DNA of 64,000 nt, from contig CANEAY010000003.1 in the NCBI GenBank assembly GCA_947425785.1, forward strand, positions 1 through 64,000, read 5' to 3'. The position numbers and the translations under genes were made by a program. The notes beneath the pieces were generated by a model. That model had not been told where the DNA came from, did no database searches, and saw only the letters and a list, made by a program, of their open reading frames with translations. Origin of the DNA: an uncultured Pseudoflavonifractor sp. Lineage in GTDB: Bacteria; Bacillota; Clostridia; Oscillospirales; Oscillospiraceae. Below, piece after piece: positions 33,894 through 41,634 of this stretch. How positions within the stretch are numbered: the stretch's first letter is position 1; every line of letters starts with the position of its first letter.

Positions 33894-35153
33894 TTAACCC
33901 GTTTTCTCCCCAAAAAGGGTCAGCTGTTCACACTCCGCCTCCGGCAGCGCCTCCCGCTCCAGCCCCGCCAGGCGGCGGTATACGCTCTCCGGGGAGCACC
34001 GCAGCCCCGGCAGCATCCGCCCCGAGCAGGTGACGAAGTACTGGCACCGCTTCATCACCACCCCCAGCCGCTTGAGCCCCTCAAAGGTGATAGGCCCCAC
34101 CCGCCGGGCCGTAACGATACGTTTGGCCCCCCGCACCCCGATGCCCGGCACCCGCAGCAGGCTCTCATAGGGGGCCTTGTTGACCTCCACCGGGAAATAC
34201 TCCATGTGCCGCAGGGCCCAGTCTGTCTTGGGATCCACGTTGGCGTCAAAGTTGGGGTGCTCCTCGTCCAGCAGCTCCTCCGGCCGGAAGGAGTAGAACC
34301 GCATGAGCCAGTCCGCCTGGTAGAGCCGGTGCTCCCGGAGAAGGGGCGGCTTGAACCCCTCCGCCGCAGGCAGCAGCTTGTTGTCGGACACCGGCATATA
34401 GGCGGAAAAAAACACCCGCTTCAGCCCATATTTCTTATACAGCCCGTCGCTGAGCCGCAAAATATGCCGGTCCGTCTCCCCCGTGGCCCCCACGATCATC
34501 TGGGTGGACTGCCCCGCCGGGGCAAACCTGGGGGCGTGGCGGTAGAGCTTCAGCTCCGCCTTTGACTGCTCGCTGCCGTTCCGAATTTGGGCCATGGGGG
34601 CCAAAATGGCCTCCTTTTTCTTCTCCGGGGCCAGCAGCTTCAGGGACTCCTCCGAGGGCAGCTCGATATTGACGCTCAAGCGGTCGGCCAACAGCCCCAG
34701 CTGGTAGGTGAGGCCCGGATCCGCCCCCGGGATGGCCTTGGCGTGGATGTAGCCGTTAAAGCGGTATTCCGTGCGCAGCAGCCGCAGGGCCTCGATCATC
34801 CGCTCGGTGGTGTAGTCGGGACTTTTCAGCACCGCCGAGGAGAGAAACAGCCCCTCAATATAGTTGCGCCGGTAGAACTGGATGGTCAGCTCGCACAGCT
34901 CCCTGGGGGTAAAGGCCGCCCTGGGCAGGTCGTTGGAGCGGCGGTTGACGCAGTAGGCGCAGTCATAGCAGCAGTGGTTGGTCATCAGCACCTTCAAAAG
35001 GGACACGCACCGCCCGTCGGCGGAAAAGGTGTGACAGCACCCGGCGTTGGAGGCGGAGCCGATGCCCCCCCGCATCCCGCCCCGGACCGTGCCGCTGGAG
35101 GTGCAGGCGGCGTCGTACTTGGCGGCGTCGGCCAGTATGGTCAGCTTGTCCAT
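33894..35153 (-). CDS. Putative DNA modification/repair radical SAM protein (TIGR03916 type)
   Basis: 419 residues from the ATG at 35153; the promoter -10 lies at 35195-35200, so starts at or above 35192 are excluded. The 4Fe-4S motif is CCYDCAYC (CxxxCxxC) about 60 residues in. Near the C-terminus LLRVPGIGVRGAKRIVTARR is a helix-hairpin-helix DNA-binding motif. The family is linked genetically to the DUF4130 protein that follows it here. The operator upstream looks like LexA boxes, which supports a DNA-damage role. Substrate and reaction are unknown. Confidence 0.88.
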   Translation of the reverse strand: MDKLTILADAAKYDAACTSSGTVRGGMRGGIGSASNAGCCHTFSADGRCVSLLKVLMTNHCCYDCAYCVNRRSNDLPRAAFTPRELCELTIQFYRRNYIEGLFLSSAVLKSPDYTTERMIEALRLLRTEYRFNGYIHAKAIPGADPGLTYQLGLLADRLSVNIELPSEESLKLLAPEKKKEAILAPMAQIRNGSEQSKAELKLYRHAPRFAPAGQSTQMIVGATGETDRHILRLSDGLYKKYGLKRVFFSAYMPVSDNKLLPAAEGFKPPLLREHRLYQADWLMRFYSFRPEELLDEEHPNFDANVDPKTDWALRHMEYFPVEVNKAPYESLLRVPGIGVRGAKRIVTARRVGPITFEGLKRLGVVMKRCQYFVTCSGRMLPGLRCSPESVYRRLAGLEREALPEAECEQLTLFGEKTG

Positions 35154-35177
35154 CAGTTCCACTGCAAGGCCCCCATT

Positions 35178-35222
35178 CGAACAAATGTACATTTATTATA
35201 ATACATTTGTTCGATTTGTCAA
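35178..35222 (-). promoter_or_regulatory. SOS-type promoter: consensus sigma-A promoter with two LexA-like boxes
   Basis: Minus strand: TTGACA (35222-35217), 16 bases, TATAAT (35200-35195). CGAACAAATGTA (35178-35189) and TACATTTGTTCG (35202-35213) are perfect inverted copies, 12 bases apart. Each matches the Bacillus LexA box CGAACRNRYGTTYC at 12 of 14 positions. One box fills the -35/-10 spacer and the other covers the start site. Confidence 0.8.
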
Positions 35223-35311
35223 CCAAATTTTGTGGGATCAAAAGCATTTAAGTTATAAAAAAATTAAAATATTGATATTTCAAATCCCCCCGATTTTTGT
35301 TATGATGATAC

Positions 35312-35330
35312 GGAGTCCCCAAGGGGCTCC
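35312..35330 (+). other. Small hairpin before the ECF S-component gene
   Basis: GGAGTCCCC-AA-GGGGCTCC, with one bulged T, directly before the AAGGAGG binding site. A weak promoter (TTTCAA 35278-35283, TATGAT 35301-35306) lies upstream. No riboswitch family was recognised. Confidence 0.5.
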
Positions 35331-35345
35331 AAGGAGGTCTTTTCT

Positions 35346-35852
35346 ATGAAACCCACCCAACAGCTCCGGGTGCTGGTGCTCGCCGCCCTCTTCGCCGCCG
35401 CCGTCGCCGTCACCACCGCCTACATCCTCCACTTTCCCCTGCCCACCGGAGGCTATGTCCATATCGGGGACGCCCTCATCTACCTGGGGGCCTGCCTGCT
35501 GCCCCTGCCCTGGGCCATGGCGGCGGGGGCCGTGGGGGGCGCCCTGGCCGACCTGCTCACCGCCCCCATGTGGGCCCTTCCCACTTTTTTCATCAAGGCC
35601 CTCATCTGCCTGCCCTTCACCCGAAAGGGGGAGGGGACGCTCTGCCCCCGGAACCTGGCGGCAGTGGCCATCTCCGGCCTTCTCTCCCCCGCCCTCTACG
35701 GTCTGGTGAACGTGGCCTTCACCGGGACTTGGGCCGCCTTCCTGCCCCAGTTTCTGGGCACCCTCATCCAGGCCGTGGCCAGCGGCGCGGTCTTCCTCGT
35801 CCTGGCGGGCGGTCTGGACAAAGTGGGCCTCAAGCACCGGCTGGGGCTGTGA
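35346..35852 (+). CDS. ECF transporter S component (TIGR04002-like)
   Basis: 168 residues with five or six hydrophobic helices. The opening helix is followed by PTGGYVHIGDALIYLGACLLP, the S-component signature that contacts substrate and the EcfT coupling protein. S components bind vitamins or metals and share an energising EcfA/EcfT module encoded elsewhere. The substrate is not evident; this subfamily is uncharacterised. AAGGAGGTCTTTTCT precedes the ATG. It ends just before the tatD promoter. Confidence 0.82.
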   Translation: MKPTQQLRVLVLAALFAAAVAVTTAYILHFPLPTGGYVHIGDALIYLGACLLPLPWAMAAGAVGGALADLLTAPMWALPTFFIKALICLPFTRKGEGTLCPRNLAAVAISGLLSPALYGLVNVAFTGTWAAFLPQFLGTLIQAVASGAVFLVLAGGLDKVGLKHRLGL

Positions 35853-35858
35853 GCTATA

Positions 35859-35887
35859 TTGAAATACGGCCCTCTCCGTGATAGAAT
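35859..35887 (+). promoter_or_regulatory. Promoter of the tatD-radical SAM operon
   Basis: TTGAAA (35859-35864), 17 bases, TAGAAT (35882-35887). It excludes the in-frame start at 35859 for tatD. Confidence 0.8.
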
Positions 35888-35906
35888 AGACCCAAGAGGT
35901 GAGTCT

Positions 35907-36689
35907 ATGCGCCTATTCGACACCCATGCACACTACTATGATGATAAATTCGGCCCCGACCGTGCCCAGGTGCTCTCCGCCCTCCCCGGCGCGGGGGTGG
36001 AGCGGGTAGTCTGCCCCGGCTGTGACCTGGAAAGCTCCCGCCAAAGCCTTGCCCTGGCGGAGCAGTTCCCCTTCCTCTATTTCGCCGCCGGCCTCCACCC
36101 GGAGAATCTGGAGGGGGCCTCCCTGGCCGACCTGGACAAGGTAAAGGCCCTGTGCGCCCACCCCAAGTGCGTGGCGGTGGGGGAGATCGGCCTGGACTAC
36201 TACTGGGTCAAGACCCCAGAGGACAGGGCCAACAGCCGGGACTTCTTCGACGCCCAGCTCTCTTTGGCGGAGGAGCTGGACTTGCCCGCCATCGTCCATG
36301 ACCGGGACGCCCATAAGGACACCCTGGACATCGTCCGCTCCCATCCCGGTGCCCGGGGCGTGTTCCACTGCTGCGCCCTCTCCGCCGAGGATGCCAAAGC
36401 GGCCCTCTCCCTGGGCTGGTACCTCTCCTTCACCGGCAACGTCACCTTCCAAAATGCCCGCCGGGCCCTGGAGGTCATCGCTGTTGCCCCACTGGAGCGC
36501 ATCATGGTGGAGACCGACGCCCCCTATATGGCCCCCGAGCCCTTCCGGGGCAAGCGGTGTGACTCCCGCTATGTCTGCCGGGTGGCGGAGACCATCGCCC
36601 AGATCAAGGGCCTTTCCACCGAGGCGGTGGCGGAGGCCACCTTCCAGAACGGACTGAAATTCTTTGGATTGGAGGACATTTCCCTATGA
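35907..36689 (+). CDS. tatD: TatD-family metal-dependent hydrolase (3'-5' exonuclease)
   Basis: 260 residues from the ATG at 35907, after AAGAGGTGAGTCT. The TIM-barrel metal ligands are all visible: His-x-His in FDTHAHYYD, Glu in VGEIGLDYYW, His in AIVHDRD, His in GVFHCC, and Asp in METDAPYMAPEP. TatD proteins are DNases acting in repair and apoptosis-like DNA breakdown; some act on peptides or tRNA ends. The gene overlaps the next one by four bases (ATGA), which gives translational coupling to a radical SAM enzyme. Confidence 0.94.
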   Translation: MRLFDTHAHYYDDKFGPDRAQVLSALPGAGVERVVCPGCDLESSRQSLALAEQFPFLYFAAGLHPENLEGASLADLDKVKALCAHPKCVAVGEIGLDYYWVKTPEDRANSRDFFDAQLSLAEELDLPAIVHDRDAHKDTLDIVRSHPGARGVFHCCALSAEDAKAALSLGWYLSFTGNVTFQNARRALEVIAVAPLERIMVETDAPYMAPEPFRGKRCDSRYVCRVAETIAQIKGLSTEAVAEATFQNGLKFFGLEDISL

Positions 36690-37303
36690 TGACCATTTCC
36701 TATGAGTATGAGGGCTCCCTCTACGTGAACCTGACCAACAAGTGCGACTGCGCCTGCGTGTTCTGCCTGCGGCACAACGGCCACAAGGGCAGCATCTATG
36801 CCGACGACCTCTGGCTGGAGCACGAGCCCACCCGCCAGGAGGCCCTGGACGATCTCCTCGCCCGGGATATGAGCCAGTACCGGGAGCTGGTGTTCTGCGG
36901 CTTTGGGGAGCCCATGTTCCGCTGGGACGACGACGCCTGGCTCATCGATGAGCTGAAGGAGCGGGGGGTGAAGCTGCCCCCGGTGCGCATCAACACCAAC
37001 GGCCACGCCAACCGCATCCTGGGCCGGGACGTGACCCCCGAGCTGAAGGGCCGGGTGGACATCGTCTCCATCTCCCTCAACGGCGCCGACGAAGCGGAGT
37101 ACACCGCCGTCACCCAGCCCTCTACCGGGGCATTGGGCTGGACAGATATGCTGGACTTCACCAAAAAGGCCGCCCAGTATGTCCCCTCGGTGGTCATGAC
37201 CATCGTCAACAAGGACAAGACGGAAGCGGACATCGAAAATTGCCGCATCCTGGCCGAGAGCCTGGGTGCCAAGCTCCGGGTGCGGGAATATATCCCCGAC
37301 TAA
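36686..37303 (+). CDS. TatD-linked radical SAM protein
   Basis: 205 residues. The 4Fe-4S motif is CDCACVFC (CxxxCxxC, about residues 20-27), preceded by YVNLTNK as in small radical SAM proteins. GFGEPMFR is the SAM-contacting GGE-like motif, and INTNGHAN and VDIVSISLNG are typical of the TIM barrel. It is a minimal radical SAM domain without an auxiliary cluster. The family is known for its place beside TatD; the reaction is unknown. It overlaps tatD by four bases, and a GGAGG lies ten bases before the ATG at 36686. It ends before a strong terminator. Confidence 0.88.
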   Translation: MMTISYEYEGSLYVNLTNKCDCACVFCLRHNGHKGSIYADDLWLEHEPTRQEALDDLLARDMSQYRELVFCGFGEPMFRWDDDAWLIDELKERGVKLPPVRINTNGHANRILGRDVTPELKGRVDIVSISLNGADEAEYTAVTQPSTGALGWTDMLDFTKKAAQYVPSVVMTIVNKDKTEADIENCRILAESLGAKLRVREYIPD

Positions 37304-37316
37304 AAAGAACGATTAT

Positions 37317-37357
37317 AAAAAGGGGCGCAGTTTTGTGAAAAAACCGCGCCCCTTTTT
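37317..37357. terminator. Bidirectional terminator at the end of the aro operon and the tatD operon
   Basis: AAAAAGGGGCGC and GCGCCCCTTTTT enclose a further A/T pairing loop (AGTTTT with AAAAACC). It closes two convergent operons. Confidence 0.9.
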
Positions 37358-37358
37358 A

Positions 37359-40028
37359 TCATTTTTCGCTTTTTCCGCCGGTTTTTTCCGCCTCCCGGGC
37401 CCGCTGAAAAGCGGCCTTCACCGGCCCGGAGGGCAGGGCCATATTGTTCCGTTTCAGGATGCTCTCGATCTCTACCCTGGTCTGTTCTACCTCGCTGCGC
37501 AGCTCCTGGGCAGAAAGGCGCAAAGCGTTGTGCCCCAGTATAATGAACTGCTCGGCGGCGTCGGAAGTTGCCACCCGTACCCGGGCTCCCTCCTTGGACA
37601 ATCGGTAGCTTGCCTTCTCAATATAGCTGTCCGCCGTCTCCGCCTCCTTGGTATATACCACGTGGATGTTGTGGTACTTCACCACCGACCCCGTCCCCTG
37701 CGCCACCTTGTAAGCGTCAAAGACCAGAATGACCCGGTTATTTCGGAATCCTTGGTAGTTGCTCAGGATGTCCATAAGGGCCTTCCGGGCGGCGTCCAGG
37801 TTGTCCCTGGCCAGGCTTTTCAGCTCCTCCCAGGCAAAGAGGATGTTGTAGCCGTCCACCAACAGGTACTCCGGGCCGGTGGGCACAGGCTTTCCCTTGG
37901 GGGCCTTGGAGACCTCACGGCTCTCCCCCCTGGGCGGGGCAGGTGGCGGGGACTGGAAGGCGCGTGGCTTCACCGCCCCGTAGGTCTTTTCAAAGATGCC
38001 CATAAGCTCCTTGTCCGCCTCCAGGCTGCCCGAGACAGTGGCGGGGCGGGAGCTGGGCCTGCCGGGGCCTGCCGGCCCCACAGCAGAAGAGCTCATCTCC
38101 GATGTGGACAGATCCAGGGCGGCCAGGTGCATATGCTCCTCCACCTGGTTCCAGGGCACGTTGTATCCCGCCCCGTGGGCGCAGAACACAGAGCCCGCCG
38201 GGTCATCCACGTCCCGCTCCGGGTCGTAGCCCAGCTCCGCCGCCACCCTGTCCTGGTCGGCGCAGGGCCGGTAGCCCCCGGCGGTGCAGGTGAGCCTTCC
38301 CCGGCCCTTGGTGTAGGCCGCCACCTCCATAGCGTAATCCCCCATGGCGGACACCGGGGCGGCCCCGGTGAGGACGCACTCCTCCCCCAGGGTCTGGGCT
38401 GACTCCGTCTCGCCCCCCATGCGCTGGATGTCGCTCATGGCCCGGCCCAGGCTGGCGGCGGGCAGCTCCAAACGGAAGTCGTACCAGGGTTCCAGCAGAA
38501 TACTCCTCGCCTTCATCAGACCCTGGCGCACCGCCCGGTAGGTGGCCTGGCGGAAGTCGCCCCCTTCGGTGTGCTTTTCGTGGGCCCGGCCCGCCACTAA
38601 GGTGAGGCGCACATCAGTGATGGCGCTGCCGGTGAGCACCCCCCGGTGGGCCTTCTCCGCCAGGTGGGTCAATATGAGCCGCTGCCAGTTCAGGGCCAGC
38701 ACGTCCTGGGAGCAGGCGGCGGCGATCTCGATGCCGTTCCCCCGGGGCAGGGGCTCCAGGAGCAGATGCACCTCGGCATAGTGGCGCAGGGGCTCAAAGT
38801 GGCCCACCCCCTCCACCGGGGCGGCGATGGTCTCCCGGTAGACGATGCTGCCGGGGCCAAAGTCCACCTCCAGACCAAACCGCTCTTTGATGCGTTTTTT
38901 CAGCACCTCCGCCTGTACCTGGCCCATGAGCCGTACATGGATCTCCTCCAGAGCCTCCTTCCACTCCAGGCAAAGCTGGGGATCCTCCTCGGTGAGGAGC
39001 CGCAGCTTGGGCAGGACACTGTGGGGGTCTGCCCCCTGGGGCAGAATGAGCTGGTAGGTCATCACCGCCTCCAGCACCGGGGCCGCCCAGGGTTTCTCCA
39101 CTCCCAGGGCCTGGCCTGGGGCGGAGTCTGTAAGGCCGGTGACGGCGCAGACCGTCCCGGCCTGTGCCTCCTCCACCGGGGTGAACTTAGCCCCGGAGTA
39201 GATGCGTATCTGCTCCACCTTCCCCTCCACACTGGGGAGGGTGGATTTCACCCGGAGACTGCCCCCGGTGAGCTTCAGATGGGTCAGCCGGGCGCCCTGG
39301 GCGTCCCGGGATATTTTGAACACTCTGGCCCCAAACTCCTCCCCCCATTGGGGCCGGGGGGCGAAGCGGGAGAGGGCGGTGAGCAGTTCCTCCACCCCCT
39401 CCAGCTTCAGGGCAGAGCCCCAAAGGCAGGGAAAGACCCTCCGGCCCATGATGAGCCGCCGGAGAGTCTCGTCGGAAAGGATCCCCCTCTCCATATATTC
39501 TTCCAGGGCGCTCTCGTCCCCCAGGGCGGCCTCCTCCCAGAAGCCGTCCGTCCCATAACCGTCAAAGTCCAGGACGCCGTCGGAGAGGGCGGAGCGGAGC
39601 TTTTCCACCAGGGCGGGCCTGTCCACCCCCGGCTGGTCGGTCTTGTTGAGGAAGAGAAAGGTAGGTACCCCGTGCCGCTCCAGGAGCTTCCACAGGGTGA
39701 GGGTGTGGCCCTGGGGGCCGTCGGGGGCGGAGATGACCAGCAGGGCGCAGTCCAGCACCCCCAGCACCCGCTCCGCCTCGGCGGCGAAGTCCACGTGGCC
39801 GGGGGTGTCCAGCACCGTCAGCTCCACATCCTTTAGGGGCAGCACCGCCTGCTTGGAGAAGATGGTGATGCCCCGCTCCTTCTCCTGGCCGTCGGTGTCC
39901 AGGAAGGCGTCGGCATGATCCACCCGGCCCAGGCTCCGCAGGACGCCCCCCTTGTACAAAAGGGCCTCCGACAGGGTGGTCTTGCCCGCATCCACGTGGG
40001 CCAGGATCCCCAGGGTCAGCTTATCCAA
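37359..40028 (-). CDS. EF-G/TetM-like translational GTPase fused to a C-terminal NYN (YacP/Rae1-like) nuclease domain
   Basis: 889 residues from a TTG at 40028, seven bases after GGAGG. Residues 1-640 are a translational GTPase: AHVDAGKTT (10-18), ERGIT (51-55), DTPGH (74-78), NKTD (128-131), then EF-G/TetM-like domains II-V. The domain IV tip lacks the YSPVSTP-type loop of Tet(M), so drug resistance is not indicated. A Pro/Ser-rich linker (about 650-715) leads to an NYN domain (about 718-870) with acidic residues at 725 (LLVDGYN), 771 (FDAYK), 800 (TADS) and 823 (TSDAAE), as in YacP/Rae1, a ribosome-associated mRNA endonuclease. It is the last gene of the aromatic operon, with its start just past the aroQ stop. 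Confidence 0.88.
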   Translation of the reverse strand: MDKLTLGILAHVDAGKTTLSEALLYKGGVLRSLGRVDHADAFLDTDGQEKERGITIFSKQAVLPLKDVELTVLDTPGHVDFAAEAERVLGVLDCALLVISAPDGPQGHTLTLWKLLERHGVPTFLFLNKTDQPGVDRPALVEKLRSALSDGVLDFDGYGTDGFWEEAALGDESALEEYMERGILSDETLRRLIMGRRVFPCLWGSALKLEGVEELLTALSRFAPRPQWGEEFGARVFKISRDAQGARLTHLKLTGGSLRVKSTLPSVEGKVEQIRIYSGAKFTPVEEAQAGTVCAVTGLTDSAPGQALGVEKPWAAPVLEAVMTYQLILPQGADPHSVLPKLRLLTEEDPQLCLEWKEALEEIHVRLMGQVQAEVLKKRIKERFGLEVDFGPGSIVYRETIAAPVEGVGHFEPLRHYAEVHLLLEPLPRGNGIEIAAACSQDVLALNWQRLILTHLAEKAHRGVLTGSAITDVRLTLVAGRAHEKHTEGGDFRQATYRAVRQGLMKARSILLEPWYDFRLELPAASLGRAMSDIQRMGGETESAQTLGEECVLTGAAPVSAMGDYAMEVAAYTKGRGRLTCTAGGYRPCADQDRVAAELGYDPERDVDDPAGSVFCAHGAGYNVPWNQVEEHMHLAALDLSTSEMSSSAVGPAGPGRPSSRPATVSGSLEADKELMGIFEKTYGAVKPRAFQSPPPAPPRGESREVSKAPKGKPVPTGPEYLLVDGYNILFAWEELKSLARDNLDAARKALMDILSNYQGFRNNRVILVFDAYKVAQGTGSVVKYHNIHVVYTKEAETADSYIEKASYRLSKEGARVRVATSDAAEQFIILGHNALRLSAQELRSEVEQTRVEIESILKRNNMALPSGPVKAAFQRAREAEKTGGKSEK

Positions 40029-40050
40029 TTCTACGCCTCCCTTCCGCAAC

Positions 40051-40479
40051 TTACTGTTTCCCCAGGAAATAGCCCATGGCAGCCTCGTAGCCGTAGAGAC
40101 CCAGGCCGCAGATCTGCCCCACGCAGGCGGGGGCGGTGACGCTCTTATGGCGGAACTCCTCCCGCTGGTGGACGTTGGAGATATGCACCTCGATGCAGGG
40201 CACGCTCACCGCTTTCAAGGCGTCCAGGATGGCGATGGAGTAGTGGGTGTAGGCGCCGGGATTCATGATGATGGCGTCGTAGGCCCCGTCGGCAGCATGG
40301 ATGGCGTCGATGATGGCCCCCTCGTGGTTGGACTGGAAACACTCCGCCGTGCTGCCGTGGGCGGCGGCGTAGGCCTTGAGCCGGGCACAGAGGCTCTCGT
40401 AGTTCTCTTCCCCGTAGATGCCCGGCTCCCGCTTGCCCAGCAGGTTCAGGTTGGGGCCGTTGATGATGAGGAATTTCAT
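40051..40479 (-). CDS. aroQ: 3-dehydroquinate dehydratase, type II
   Basis: 142 residues, beginning [20 protein letters not shown]. The catalytic Tyr (GIYGEENY) and His ([12 protein letters not shown]) and the second motif [17 protein letters not shown] are conserved, as is [15 protein letters not shown]. It converts 3-dehydroquinate to 3-dehydroshikimate as a dodecamer. The start overlaps the aroK stop by four bases (ATGA), so it is translationally coupled within the aro operon. Confidence 0.97.
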   Translation of the reverse strand: MKFLIINGPNLNLLGKREPGIYGEENYESLCARLKAYAAAHGSTAECFQSNHEGAIIDAIHAADGAYDAIIMNPGAYTHYSIAILDALKAVSVPCIEVHISNVHQREEFRHKSVTAPACVGQICGLGLYGYEAAMGYFLGKQ

Positions 40480-41009
40480 TGGCTCTGTCCTTCTTTCTTT
40501 TCATCCCAGGATGTGATGGCCTCCACCGCCTCCTTCACCCGGGCGGCGGTGGAGACAGGGGAGGTGAAGTCGTGGATGGCGGCGTCGGCCCACTTCTCAT
40601 AGACCGGGGCCCGCTGGGCCGCCCGTTCCAGGAAGGCCTCCCGGCCCGCCTGGGCCAGGGGGCGGGCGGTCATGTCCTCGCTGTCGAAGATGTCCCCGGC
40701 GTCCCGGTCAAGCCAGATGACTATGCCGCTCTCCTTCAGGGCGGCCATGGCTCCCTCCTGGAGGGGAAGGCCGCCGCCGCAGGCGATAATGAGGTCGCTT
40801 CGCAGGGAGAGGGCCTGGGCCATGCCCATCTCCAGGGAACGGAAATAGCCCTCCCCCTGGGTCTCAAAGATTTCAGCGACAGTCATGCCCTCCCGGGCCT
40901 CAATGAGTTTATCGGTGTCCACCAGCTGTTTTTTCAGCCGCATGGCCAGCAGCTCTCCCACAGTGGTCTTGCCGCAGCCCATCATGCCGATGAGAATGAT
41001 GTTTTTCAT
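40476..41009 (-). CDS. aroK: Shikimate kinase
   Basis: 177 residues from the ATG at 41009 (a second ATG at 41015 is possible). The P-loop is GMMGCGKTT near residue 8. [18 protein letters not shown] carries the shikimate-binding Asp, and GGGLPL and the lid segment with ARPLA follow. It phosphorylates the 3-hydroxyl of shikimate with ATP. Shikimate-contacting Arg is present in YFRSLE. It lies in the aro operon between the unknown anchored protein and aroQ, with a four-base overlap at its end. Confidence 0.95.
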   Translation of the reverse strand: MKNIILIGMMGCGKTTVGELLAMRLKKQLVDTDKLIEAREGMTVAEIFETQGEGYFRSLEMGMAQALSLRSDLIIACGGGLPLQEGAMAALKESGIVIWLDRDAGDIFDSEDMTARPLAQAGREAFLERAAQRAPVYEKWADAAIHDFTSPVSTAARVKEAVEAITSWDEKKEGQSQ

Positions 41010-41028
41010 GCCCATTCACCCTTTCCTC

Positions 41029-41631
41029 TCATGTTCTCCAATAGGAACTATCCCGGTCATAGCGGCTCACTGTGGCGAACCAGTTGTCATCCAATTTTTT
41101 CTGATAGAGCTGATACCCTCCCCCATCCGCCATAGCCACATTGTAGGAGCGGGTAAGATGCCCATCCGCAGAATACACCAGAGTTTCCTCACATTCCCCA
41201 TACCAAATTTCACAGGAGGCACCGCCAGAGTCCGAAAAATCATAGACATAAACGGAACGCACTCCGGCCAGGTAAAGTGCTTGCAGAGACTCCTCCAACT
41301 TGGGGAAATCGGAGATGGAATGCTCCGTATCCTCGACTTCGTGGCGGGGTTTTTCTCTCCATACGCATTGATAAAGCGTGACGGTTCCCTCTCCCTGCCG
41401 AAAGTGCACCTTGATATATTCACTGTGATCCCGATGCTCTGTCTCCCCGCTCTGTATCTCGGCCATCATAGCTTGAAGCTGCTGGGCAGACGCCTCAAAA
41501 GCGGTTTTATTTTCCCGATACAGAAAAATAAGGCCGGCATACTTTTGGGATGAAAAAAGCCACATCAGAGTAAAGAGCCCAATGGTCAAAAGGGCAGCCA
41601 CACCCAGTCGGGACAGCTTTTTCCCTCTCAT
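41029..41631 (-). CDS. Unknown membrane-anchored protein inside the aro operon
   Basis: 200 residues: a short basic N-terminus (MRGKKLSR), one hydrophobic segment (about 9-26), then a soluble domain presumably outside the membrane. No lipobox or known domain is evident. The exported part has features such as YIKVHFRQGEGTVTLYQ and YVYDFSDSGGASCEIWYGE, suggesting a beta-rich fold. Its codon use is less GC-rich than the flanking aro genes, hinting at later insertion. It starts three bases after pheA and ends 19 bases before aroK. It may have nothing to do with aromatic synthesis. Confidence 0.7.
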   Translation of the reverse strand: MRGKKLSRLGVAALLTIGLFTLMWLFSSQKYAGLIFLYRENKTAFEASAQQLQAMMAEIQSGETEHRDHSEYIKVHFRQGEGTVTLYQCVWREKPRHEVEDTEHSISDFPKLEESLQALYLAGVRSVYVYDFSDSGGASCEIWYGECEETLVYSADGHLTRSYNVAMADGGGYQLYQKKLDDNWFATVSRYDRDSSYWRT

Positions 41632-41634
41632 ATT

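Noticed and set aside
35223..35345. Riboswitch upstream of the ECF S component
   Set aside because: The leader would be short with one bulged hairpin; no conserved thiamine, cobalamin, preQ1 or folate aptamer pattern was recognised.
37359..40028. Tetracycline resistance gene
   Set aside because: The GTPase is TetM-related, but the domain IV tip lacks the YSPVSTP-type loop and the protein carries a nuclease domain, so resistance is not supported.
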